Of a stretch of 64,000 nt of DNA, positions 17,055 through 24,215 are shown piece by piece. Both the position numbers and the translations under genes were made by a program. A model generated the notes under the pieces. The model searched no databases. It was given only the letters and a program-made list of their open reading frames with translations, and had not been told where the DNA came from. Location of the stretch: assembly GCA_022827905.1 (NCBI GenBank), contig JAJEIQ010000014.1, forward strand, positions 62,001-126,000, written 5' to 3'. Positions within the stretch are counted from its first letter, which is position 1, and every line of letters begins with the position of its first letter. The DNA is from Pseudomonadales bacterium. Its GTDB lineage: Bacteria > Pseudomonadota > Gammaproteobacteria > Pseudomonadales > Azotimanducaceae.

Positions 17055-17666
17055 ATGAAAATCCAGCAACAACACCGCCCGGCCAACCGGCCTCAATCGG
17101 CACCGCATTCCGGCTGCCGCGGGGCGTCGTTGCTGGAACTGCTCGTCACCCTAGCCGTTGCCGGCGTGCTGATGGGCACCGCCCTGCCCGCCTTTGTTGA
17201 ACTCGGTGCCGACCACCGCGCCGCGGCGCGGATCAACGCCATGCTCGGCGCGGTGCGCGCCACCCGTCATCTGGCCATCGCCCACAACGCCCCCGCCACC
17301 CTGTGCCCCGGCCAGGGGCCACGATGCCTACGTGCGAACCGTTGGCATGAGGGAGCCGTGGTGTTTCTGGACCACGATCGGGACCGGCGCATTGATGAAG
17401 GCGAGTTCGTGGGTCTCCGGCTGCCCCCCATGGAAGAGGGCGAACGCATCCAGTGGCGTTCGTTCCGCAACCGCAGCTATCTGCTCATTCACGGGTCCGG
17501 CTTGACGGACTGGCAGAGCGGCAACTTCCAATACTGCCCTGCGGACGGCGACGCCCGATTCGCCCGGCAGATCATTCTAAATGCCCAAGGCCGCGCGCGG
17601 CGGGCCATCGACACCGACGGTGACGGCATTCGCGAGAACGCGGCGGGAGAGCCGCTGAGCTGCTGA
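17055..17666 (+). CDS. fimT: Type IV pilus minor pseudopilin, GspH/FimT type
   Basis: A 203-residue prepilin. After a 31-residue basic leader comes the type III signal RGASLLELLVTLAVAGVLMG, with cleavage after Gly and Glu at +5. The C-terminal domain has the GspH/FimT pattern (ATRHLAIAHNAPATLCPG, VVFLDHDRDRRIDEGE). It converges with pilY1 (1 bp between stops) and so is inverted relative to the rest of the minor pilin cluster. FimT-type proteins have been linked to DNA uptake by type IV pili. Confidence 0.85.
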   Translation: MKIQQQHRPANRPQSAPHSGCRGASLLELLVTLAVAGVLMGTALPAFVELGADHRAAARINAMLGAVRATRHLAIAHNAPATLCPGQGPRCLRANRWHEGAVVFLDHDRDRRIDEGEFVGLRLPPMEEGERIQWRSFRNRSYLLIHGSGLTDWQSGNFQYCPADGDARFARQIILNAQGRARRAIDTDGDGIRENAAGEPLSC

Positions 17667-17667
17667 A

Positions 17668-19779
17668 TCAGAACACCGAGAGTTCACGCCAGGACAGCCG
17701 CCCCGCCAACCGGTGAATGGGCGGGCCGATGGCTTGGGACCGGCGGCTTATGCCGCCAGCCAGAACCAACTGCCCGCCGCCGAAGCCCGGCAACACCTGA
17801 GGCGCGGCCAACGAGCCGCTAAAGTCGCGCTCATCAAAGGCCATGGCGGGGGCGCGATCCCCGGTGTCCGTGGGCAGCAGGTCGCTTTCATCCAAAAGGC
17901 CGTCGGTGTTTAGGTCAAGAACCGGACGGCGGGGACTGCCGCCAGTGGCCCACTTGATCGGCACGACGGCACCGATTGCGCCACCATCCGCCCCATCTGG
18001 AATCTGGGTGGTCACGATCAGGAGGTCGCCCCAAGCCGTCAGGCGCGGATGGGAGCGCTCGCCGGGGTGTTGGGCGGTGCCGGTTGCGCTTCCGGCGCGA
18101 GGGGCATCGAAGTCGATGCGCCAACCGCGCACGCCCGACCGGGAGGCGCCCGACCGGGAGGCGCCCGGAAGTTGATAGTCCACCGGCTGGTCGGCAACGA
18201 CCCGGTGGAGGCGCACCGAACCGTTGCCAGTGGTCTGGATGTTGCTCATTCTCTGCGCTACCAGCGAATCGAGGTCCACCACGTCGTCCACGACCCCGCC
18301 CGCATCCCAGATGCCGTACAAGGACTGAACGGCCGCCTCCCCCGATTGGCCGGGACGCAGGGGAACGCCGGTGGCGAATACAACCATGAAGCCACGTTGG
18401 CTGGGGTGTTTGAAGACCAGGGGTCGAGCGGTGATGGGTTGGGGAACGCCCCGCCCGTTGCCGTACCGCGCTTGGAACAGGCGTGTGGCGCTCCAGCTCG
18501 CGGGCTCTGGGCTCGACATATCGAACCGGTGCAAGTTGCCCTCCAGGTCTCCGGCATAGGCCCGGTCCACCGTGCCGTTCAGATCCAAGTCCACCAAGGC
18601 CGGCTCGCCCAACCCAGAGGCGCCGTCGGCCGGCAGCTTGACGAAGTCGCCCGCCGCCCAGCCGTCAAGCCCTTCATCGACAAACAACACGAACAGGACA
18701 GCCCGGCCTGCGGTGCTGCCGCCGCCGTTGCCGAGAGCCGCCACCCACTTTCGGCCACCCCGTGCGTCGCGCACGTTGCTCATGGCGAGACGGGCCTGGC
18801 TGGTGGCGTAGCCGAGATCCTTGATCGGCGCCCCGTCTTCGTCCAAATCGGTGGTCGGCTGACCGTCGTCATCGACCGGGGGAACGTCATCGGCATCCGT
18901 GAACTCCCAAAGCACCATCTGCGCGGCCGCCTCGGCGGAGTCGGCGCTTGTTTCGGGATCCGTGACGTCGAGGGCGAAGTAACCCTTGCCGCCTTCGCCC
19001 AGCCCACCGATCAGCAGCGTCCGCCAAGCCTTGCGCGCATCGGCGGACGCCAACATCACAAACGCGTCCTCCACGGTGGGCGTGGGAAGCAGCACGGAAA
19101 GATGGCGCCCCGAACTCGAGGCGCGGGCGTCAAGCCGCGTGGCGAATCGTTGGTCGCCGTCAATCAACTTGTTCGGCACGTAGGCAAAAACTTCATCGCC
19201 GTTGGCGGCGTCAAAGGCATGCAGCAGTCCATTGTTGGAGTTGGCGTACACCACCCCCGTGCGGCCGGCCCAAGCGGCCGCGAACTCGGAGTAGGCTTCG
19301 CCGCGAGCGACGGGATAGGGTGCGCGATCGCGGCGCACGGCCTGGGGCGCCCCGACAATCACCGGCTCCGAGCCGACAATCGGCCCCAGCCGCCGGGTGT
19401 TGCCCTCGCCGCGCTGCCAGTTGACCTCGTCTTCATCCAAGACGGCTCTCTGGCTGGCATTGAGCCGTCCGTGCGTGAACGGCAGGCCCGCCCAAGCGGC
19501 ACGGTCCTGGGTGATGATGATCCGCTCGTCCGGCGCGGCGCGTTCGAGCCGTCGCGCGGCTCGCCACAGCACACGCAAACCGTCCTCATCGAAGCGCACG
19601 GCATGAAGATCGCCGGTTGCCGCATCCAAGTCGTGGAACGTCCGATATTCGATGCCACCCTCGCCAGATGCACGGGGACCGAAGGCGAGCCCCGCCAGCG
19701 CCTCGGAAGCGCACGCCTCGTCCAGAGCGGCAGCCACGGAAAGACCCATCCCAATCAAGACGCTGGCCAGTCGATTCAA
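17668..19779 (-). CDS. pilY1: PilY1-like pilus tip protein, short form lacking the von Willebrand domain
   Basis: A 703-residue exported protein. It keeps the C-terminal beta-propeller of PilY1: GRTGVVYANSNNGLLHAFD (about 173-190), WRTLLIGGLGEGGKGYFALD, and the calcium loop DLDLNGTVDRAYAGD (397-411) next to GNLHRFD. Canonical PilY1 exceeds 1000 residues with an N-terminal vWA domain; here only about 130 residues precede the propeller and no MIDAS motif is visible. A GASRSGASRSG microduplication occurs near residue 550. It starts with TTG at 19779, overlapping the pilX stop as TTGA. PilY1 controls pilus extension, adhesion and surface sensing. Confidence 0.85.
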   Translation of the reverse strand: MNRLASVLIGMGLSVAAALDEACASEALAGLAFGPRASGEGGIEYRTFHDLDAATGDLHAVRFDEDGLRVLWRAARRLERAAPDERIIITQDRAAWAGLPFTHGRLNASQRAVLDEDEVNWQRGEGNTRRLGPIVGSEPVIVGAPQAVRRDRAPYPVARGEAYSEFAAAWAGRTGVVYANSNNGLLHAFDAANGDEVFAYVPNKLIDGDQRFATRLDARASSSGRHLSVLLPTPTVEDAFVMLASADARKAWRTLLIGGLGEGGKGYFALDVTDPETSADSAEAAAQMVLWEFTDADDVPPVDDDGQPTTDLDEDGAPIKDLGYATSQARLAMSNVRDARGGRKWVAALGNGGGSTAGRAVLFVLFVDEGLDGWAAGDFVKLPADGASGLGEPALVDLDLNGTVDRAYAGDLEGNLHRFDMSSPEPASWSATRLFQARYGNGRGVPQPITARPLVFKHPSQRGFMVVFATGVPLRPGQSGEAAVQSLYGIWDAGGVVDDVVDLDSLVAQRMSNIQTTGNGSVRLHRVVADQPVDYQLPGASRSGASRSGVRGWRIDFDAPRAGSATGTAQHPGERSHPRLTAWGDLLIVTTQIPDGADGGAIGAVVPIKWATGGSPRRPVLDLNTDGLLDESDLLPTDTGDRAPAMAFDERDFSGSLAAPQVLPGFGGGQLVLAGGISRRSQAIGPPIHRLAGRLSWRELSVF

Positions 19780-20339
19780 GGGTCGTTCTCCGGAGGCAAC
19801 CGCACCGCGAAGGTGCTTTGCAGCTGCGCCCGGGCGTGGCGCGTGGCACCAAAACCCCGGGCGGTGATTCGAAATATGGCCGTTCGCGGCACGCTGGCAA
19901 CGGTTGACTGCTCAAGCAGGTGGGGATTGTCCGGCCCGGTCAGGGTCGTCAGCCACTCGATCAGGTACTGCGGCGCGGCGCTCGCGCCGGCGACCGGTGC
20001 GGCCCGGCGGCTGCCGCTTCCGCCGTCCACCCAAACGCGCTCAGCCCGCCACACCGGGACGGCGCCGAAGTCCGCCGGGCGCCACAGGCCATCGGCGCCC
20101 GCCGCAGTGTAGCGGGACGCATCCGGGCTTGATGTCATCAAGAAGCGCTCGCCCTCCCGCAACGCCCGCTCCGCCGCCTGCAAGGCGATCAGGTTGTCAT
20201 GGGCGTTGCGGGCCATGCGGGCCTGCAGCTGCGTGGTCTGCACCGCCGCCACGCCGGCGATGGTCAGCAACATCAGTATGACCAAGCTGAGGAACAGGGC
20301 GATGCCGCGCTGCCCATCGCCCGATGTGCTACCACGCAT
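19776..20339 (-). CDS. pilX: Type IV pilus assembly protein PilX
   Basis: A 187-residue minor pilin. RGIALFLSLVILMLLTIAGVAAVQ (about 11-34) is the PilX N-terminal helix, lacking the classical Glu+5 as in other PilX proteins. The C-terminal part has QAAERALREGERFL and FRITARGFG, common in PilX. It overlaps the pilW stop by 11 nt and pilY1 by 4 nt. Confidence 0.85.
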   Translation of the reverse strand: MRGSTSGDGQRGIALFLSLVILMLLTIAGVAAVQTTQLQARMARNAHDNLIALQAAERALREGERFLMTSSPDASRYTAAGADGLWRPADFGAVPVWRAERVWVDGGSGSRRAAPVAGASAAPQYLIEWLTTLTGPDNPHLLEQSTVASVPRTAIFRITARGFGATRHARAQLQSTFAVRLPPENDP

Positions 20340-21387
20340 TTCTCAAGCTCAGGGTCTGCACGAAGCGCCGGGTGGCCTCCCCACTGGCGGCGGTCACCGC
20401 CACGGAAATCGACCGAATCGTCTGATCGTCAGCCAGGGCACTGAAGGGCAGGTATCGATTGGGGCCATCGAGACCGTCGTGGCGATCCCCATCGACGCCC
20501 GCCCAGACCTGCAAGTCAACGATGCCCGCCACCAACTCCACGGGCCGCGAAGCGCCGGAGCGCCGCCAAAGGCCCATTTCCCGGCTCCGCGCACCGTGGC
20601 CGACAAAGTAGATTTCGGTGACCGCACGAGCGACCTGCGCACCCTCGCCGTGGACGCCGCCGCCGTATCCCTGGCCGGACTCCGAGAGGCTGCGGCCACC
20701 GTCGTTGTCGTACGGTCCGCTGCCCGAAGCACGCCGCAAAACGGACTGACCTGGGCTCGCCGCGGACACCCGGGTGATGCGGAACATCGCTGCCTGCTCG
20801 CAGTCGCTGACCACCGCCACGTCGCCCGCGCGAAGGAGGCCATCCGCCGAGTTTTGCACCACCGGTTCCCCGTCGGGCGCCAACTCCGCCGCCAAGGCAA
20901 AGGCCGGCTGCTGCAGGCGGCGAAACACGACGATGTCAGCCCCCGGCGCCAGACGTCCAGGGCGGATGCCCGTACCCCTGGCCAAGGCGTTGACCGTGCC
21001 GCCACTGGCTTGCCGGGGCAAGGGTGCCAAGCTGGGCCTCCAGTCATCCAAGGCGGTGGAGGCGCCGTCGCCCTGATAGTCAAACCCCTGCACCGGCCGG
21101 GGAAGATTGAATTCGAACAGATCGTCCCAATCGCCGTTCAGGGCACTCATCAGGCGGACGGCCCGGCCATTGCAGCCGAGATTGCCCGCCGCAGCCGCCG
21201 ACTGGCGCAGAAAGGCCAAGGCGTAGCGTCCGCTGTCCTGGGCATCGGCTTGGTCCATGAGGCTGGACGCCGAAGCTCGGCCTCCCACGTACTGCTGCGT
21301 TAGCCCCAAGGTCACGACCAACCCCAACGCCAAGGCCAGAAGCAATTCGACCAACGACAGGCCTTGAGCGAAAGGCGGGCGGAACAT
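20329..21387 (-). CDS. pilW: Type IV pilus minor pilin PilW
   Basis: A 352-residue minor pilin. The leader MFRPPFAQG is followed by LSLVELLLALALGLVVTLGLTQQY with Glu at +5 after the Gly cleavage site. The long C-terminal domain contains SGRYALAFLRQSAAAAGNLGC, the usual PilW segment, and YFVGHGARS near the middle. It begins 6 nt after pilV and overlaps pilX. With PilV, PilX and PilE it forms the initiation complex at the pilus tip. Confidence 0.88.
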   Translation of the reverse strand: MFRPPFAQGLSLVELLLALALGLVVTLGLTQQYVGGRASASSLMDQADAQDSGRYALAFLRQSAAAAGNLGCNGRAVRLMSALNGDWDDLFEFNLPRPVQGFDYQGDGASTALDDWRPSLAPLPRQASGGTVNALARGTGIRPGRLAPGADIVVFRRLQQPAFALAAELAPDGEPVVQNSADGLLRAGDVAVVSDCEQAAMFRITRVSAASPGQSVLRRASGSGPYDNDGGRSLSESGQGYGGGVHGEGAQVARAVTEIYFVGHGARSREMGLWRRSGASRPVELVAGIVDLQVWAGVDGDRHDGLDGPNRYLPFSALADDQTIRSISVAVTAASGEATRRFVQTLSLRNAW

Positions 21388-21393
21388 CGCGGT

Positions 21394-21882
21394 TCAAACC
21401 CCACTGTCAATGGTCAACGTCCGGCTTTCTCCTGCGTCCTGCCATTCAATGGTGATGCGCGCGGAACCGGCGGCGGCGTCCGCGTCGACGGTTCCGGTGG
21501 CATTGAGTGGCCCGCGGCAACCTGGGTCCGTCGTGGATGCGCCCAAGGCACAGCCCCACTGCGCCATGTCGAAGGCCGCCATTTCCGCGGCGGCGCACCA
21601 GCCGGCGTGGCAATCCGGTCCGCCAAGGGCGTCTCCGCTTGCCGCATAGCTTCCCGTTTGCTGGCCAGCCGGGTTGGCGCGAATGCGCTCGATCATGTCT
21701 TCGGCCAGCCTGACCGCCTCGGCATGGGCGGCGGCGGACCGGCGTTGCTGCGCATTCAGGGTGGTCAAGCCGGCAACACCCAACACGCCAACACTGGTGA
21801 CCAACAGGGCCACCAACAGTTCGAGCATCGAAAAGCCCCCTTGGCGGGCGTCCCGGCGTCTGGCCTCAATATTCCCAGCCAT
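21394..21882 (-). CDS. pilV: Type IV pilus minor pilin PilV
   Basis: A 162-residue minor pilin. The prepilin motif RQGGFSMLELLVALLVTSVGVLGVAGL shows Gly/Phe cleavage and Glu+5. LAEDMIERIRANPAG matches the PilV family. Two starts are possible: GTG 21903 or ATG 21882; the latter has GGAAG close upstream and gives a 17-nt overlap with pilE, so I prefer it. The C-terminus ends in the strand ITIEWQDAGESRTLTI. Confidence 0.87.
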   Translation of the reverse strand: MAGNIEARRRDARQGGFSMLELLVALLVTSVGVLGVAGLTTLNAQQRRSAAAHAEAVRLAEDMIERIRANPAGQQTGSYAASGDALGGPDCHAGWCAAAEMAAFDMAQWGCALGASTTDPGCRGPLNATGTVDADAAAGSARITIEWQDAGESRTLTIDSGV

Positions 21883-22327
21883 CTTCTTCCGCAACCAGTT
21901 CACCGTCGTCGTTGCGGTCCCATGCCCGGTTGCCCGCCTCGTCCAAGGTCATGAAGCCATCCCCAACCATCACGCTCCCGGCTTCGGGATGGGCGGCAAG
22001 TGCAAAGCCCTCGGCGCCGGCGGAAATGCTGATGCGATAGCGGCCTTCGGCAGCCGAGCGGGGCGCGCAGACCTCGGCTGCGATGGGGCCGGCGTCCCCG
22101 TCCCCCACCCCATCCGCATCGGTGTCGGCGGCGCCCTGGTAGGTGAAGCGAACGCCCGCCCAACGCTCCAAGGCGAGTGCGCAGGCCACCAAGTCCCCTT
22201 GGGCCTCACTGCGGTAGGCTCGGTCTGAATAGGCTTTAAGCGCTGGCAGGCCCAATCCAGCCAGCACGGCCAGGATCACCACGGCCACCAGGACTTCGAT
22301 GAGCGTCAACCCGCGGAACCGGCGCAT
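21866..22327 (-). CDS. pilE: Type IV pilus minor pilin PilE
   Basis: A 153-residue prepilin with a very short leader: MRRFRGLTLIEVLVAVVILAVLAGLG, Gly cleavage and Glu+5. PALKAYSDRAYRSEAQGDLVACALALERW matches the PilE/major-pilin-like helix. An acidic stretch DTDADGVGDGDAG resembles a calcium loop. ATG 22327 has GGAGG eight nt upstream. It is the first gene of the pilE-V-W-X-Y1 operon; in Pseudomonas pilE is the last gene, so the order has changed. Two AlgR-type boxes lie 68-97 nt upstream. Confidence 0.87.
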   Translation of the reverse strand: MRRFRGLTLIEVLVAVVILAVLAGLGLPALKAYSDRAYRSEAQGDLVACALALERWAGVRFTYQGAADTDADGVGDGDAGPIAAEVCAPRSAAEGRYRISISAGAEGFALAAHPEAGSVMVGDGFMTLDEAGNRAWDRNDDGELVAEEDGWEY

Positions 22328-22394
22328 CAGGCGCACCTCCTCCAAAGACGCGCCCTACCCTAGGCCAAGATTCAGTCGAGATCAGCCGGTTTCC

Positions 22395-22424
22395 GACGAA
22401 CGGCACCAACCAGCCGACGAACGG
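22395..22424 (-). promoter_or_regulatory. Two AlgR-type boxes (CCGTTCGTC) upstream of the minor pilin operon
   Basis: Read toward pilE, the sequence holds two exact copies of CCGTTCGTCGG (9-mer cores at 22395-22403 and 22416-22424), 21 bp apart, that is two helical turns. CCGTTCGTC is the known consensus of the response regulator AlgR, which in Pseudomonas aeruginosa activates the orthologous minor pilin operon. The boxes are 68-97 nt before the pilE ATG, a typical activator distance. The regulator gene itself is not in the window. Confidence 0.7.
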
Positions 22425-22525
22425 GCACGAGCGGGCATACAGGAGACATTAAACTGAACTTACTAGCGGATGAGGTGTGTTGATCGCCGCTATTCGCGGA
22501 CTCGAGCGCTCTTGAAGCGTGGCCC

Positions 22526-22620
22526 CCGGCAGGGCATCGGGGGATAGACCCGAAAGCCCTACCGGAGGAATGAGGAGAAGAGACTAACACCCTCTCCGCC
22601 TATTATGGGCATCCTCATTC
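22526..22620. other. Strongly foldable element in the lspA-pilE gap
   Basis: The 359-bp gap 22328-22686 holds no convincing gene. Within it, 22526-22535 pairs with 22556-22565 (9 of 10 positions), enclosing a second CGGG/CCCG stem with a 7-nt loop. Adjacent, GAATGAGGA (22568-22576) pairs perfectly with TCCTCATTC (22612-22620). A CCGC/GCGG hairpin lies at 22487-22499. The strand is unknown. It could be a small RNA, a long 5' leader of pilE, or the scar of lost genes. Confidence 0.45.
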
Positions 22621-22686
22621 ACGCTAGCAAGCGTCGGCTGGCCACCGCTCCGGGACGGCCACCCAAGTTCAACCGGTTCGCATCGG

Positions 22687-23178
22687 TCATTTGCCGTCCT
22701 GTGCCGAAGGCGAAGCGCGGGCGTCGCGGATCATGCACAGAATCCACAGCGCAGCGCCGCAGGTCAGCGCGGCATCGGCCAGATTGAAGGCCGGGAAGTA
22801 CCAGGAGCCGTAGTGGAACAGAACGAAGTCCACGACGTAGCCGTTGGTCAGGCGGTCGATCATGTTGCCCAGCGCGCCACCTAGGATCAGTCCGTAGGCG
22901 AGGCCTTGAGGCCAGTCGCCCACTCTCAGCCGCCGCAGTTCATAGACGATGAAGATCGAGAAGCCGCCAGCCAAGGCGACGAAGAACCAACGCTGCCAAC
23001 CGCCCAGCCCGGACATGATCGAAAAGGCGGCACCGTCGTTGTGCCAAAGCACCCAACTGAAGAAGGGCAGCACGGCAACCCGCTCGCCAAGCGCGAGCGC
23101 GGCGCTCGCCAACCATTTCGTGGCTTGGTCGAGCGCCATCACCAACCCCGCGACGGCCATCCACTTGAAGGCGTTCAT
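22687..23178 (-). CDS. lspA: Lipoprotein signal peptidase
   Basis: A 163-residue aspartic protease of the inner membrane that removes signal peptides from prolipoproteins. Four transmembrane segments are visible. The catalytic Asp pair lies in GYVVDFVLF (Asp117) and FNLADAAL (Asp135); HNDGAAFS and GNMIDRL are conserved. It lies 33 nt downstream of ribF. In Pseudomonas and many relatives ileS lies between these two genes; here it does not. The C-terminus is a short hydrophilic tail. Confidence 0.96.
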   Translation of the reverse strand: MNAFKWMAVAGLVMALDQATKWLASAALALGERVAVLPFFSWVLWHNDGAAFSIMSGLGGWQRWFFVALAGGFSIFIVYELRRLRVGDWPQGLAYGLILGGALGNMIDRLTNGYVVDFVLFHYGSWYFPAFNLADAALTCGAALWILCMIRDARASPSAQDGK

Positions 23179-23211
23179 GGCTTGCTCGCCGATCTGGACG
23201 CCGCAGTCACC

Positions 23212-24153
23212 TCAGTGGTTGCCCGCGCGGTCGTAGCGGAACCAAGCACGGGCCGCCTCGATGTCGTAGCCGATTTGCGCCTTGAGCGCCTCGATGGACT
23301 CAAAGGCCCGCTCATCGCGGATCTTGTGCTTGAAGGTCACCGTTAGCAGCCGTCCGTAGATGTCCTCGTCGAAATCGAAGACATGTACTTCCAGCAACGG
23401 CTCCTTGCCGTCCACGGTGGGGCGAATGCCGATGTTGGCGATGCCCTGATAGGGACGGTCGAGGCCAGCGTCCACGGTGACGGCGAAGACCCCCTCCAAG
23501 GCCGCACGGTAGCGCTGCAGGCGGATGTTGGCGGTCCGCACCCCCAGTTGACGGCCAAGTTGGCGGCCGTACACCACCCGGCCCATGATGAAGTAAGGGT
23601 GGCCGAGCAGCTTCTCCGCCAAGCGCAAATCACCCTCCGACAGCGCTTGGCGCACCCTGCTGCTGGAGACCCGGTCGTGCCCCAAGGTGAGGGTGCCGAG
23701 GAGGCCGACTTCATAGCCGAACCGGTCGCCGGCCTCCTTGAGCAAGGTGTAGTCGCCGGTGCGGCCCTTGCCAAAGCGGAAGTCGTCACCCACCACCACA
23801 TAGGCGGCGCCCAGCAAGCCATGCAGGAAGTCGTCCACCACCCATTCGGCGGGCGTGCTGCTGGTGCGGGCGTTGAACGGCAAACAGAGAACCCGGTCGA
23901 GCCCGGTGCGCCTGAGCAGGGTGATTTTCTCCCGAAAGCGGGTTAGGCGAGCGGGCACCGCCGCCTTGAAGAACTCCCTCGGCGTCGGCTCGAAGGTCAC
24001 CAAGGTGCTGGCCACGCCGAGTTCCCGGGCCTTGGCGCAGACGTGGGAAAGCAGCATCTGATGCGCCTGGTGAACGCCGTCGAAGCTGCCGATCGTGACG
24101 ACGCCGCCCCGGTGGCGGGGCTTGAGATTGTGCAGGCCGATGACGACTTCCAT
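23212..24153 (-). CDS. ribF: Bifunctional riboflavin kinase / FAD synthetase
   Basis: A 313-residue enzyme making FMN and FAD from riboflavin. The N-terminal adenylyltransferase domain shows VVTIGSFDGVHQAHQ and SSSRVRQALSEGDL. The C-terminal kinase domain shows GRVVYGRQLGRQLGVRTANI, NIGIRPTV and LLEVHVFDFDEDIYG. ATG 24153 gives the normal length; the frame remains open far upstream, but that extension overlaps murJ out of frame and looks random. It lies 62 nt after murJ. Confidence 0.95.
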   Translation of the reverse strand: MEVVIGLHNLKPRHRGGVVTIGSFDGVHQAHQMLLSHVCAKARELGVASTLVTFEPTPREFFKAAVPARLTRFREKITLLRRTGLDRVLCLPFNARTSSTPAEWVVDDFLHGLLGAAYVVVGDDFRFGKGRTGDYTLLKEAGDRFGYEVGLLGTLTLGHDRVSSSRVRQALSEGDLRLAEKLLGHPYFIMGRVVYGRQLGRQLGVRTANIRLQRYRAALEGVFAVTVDAGLDRPYQGIANIGIRPTVDGKEPLLEVHVFDFDEDIYGRLLTVTFKHKIRDERAFESIEALKAQIGYDIEAARAWFRYDRAGNH

Positions 24154-24215
24154 TACGCAATCATAGCTCAATCCCTGTCGGGCAACGCTTCCAGTTCGCA
24201 GGCTGGAAGGAACCA

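Noticed and set aside
18049-20112. Plus-strand ORF of 687 codons over pilY1/pilX
   Set aside because: Shadow frame; its composition is low-complexity and no domain is recognisable, while pilY1 and pilX are clear on the other strand.
22372-22590. 72-codon minus-strand ORF in the lspA-pilE gap
   Set aside because: No ribosome binding site and no recognisable domain; the segment is better explained by RNA-like structure and the AlgR-type boxes.
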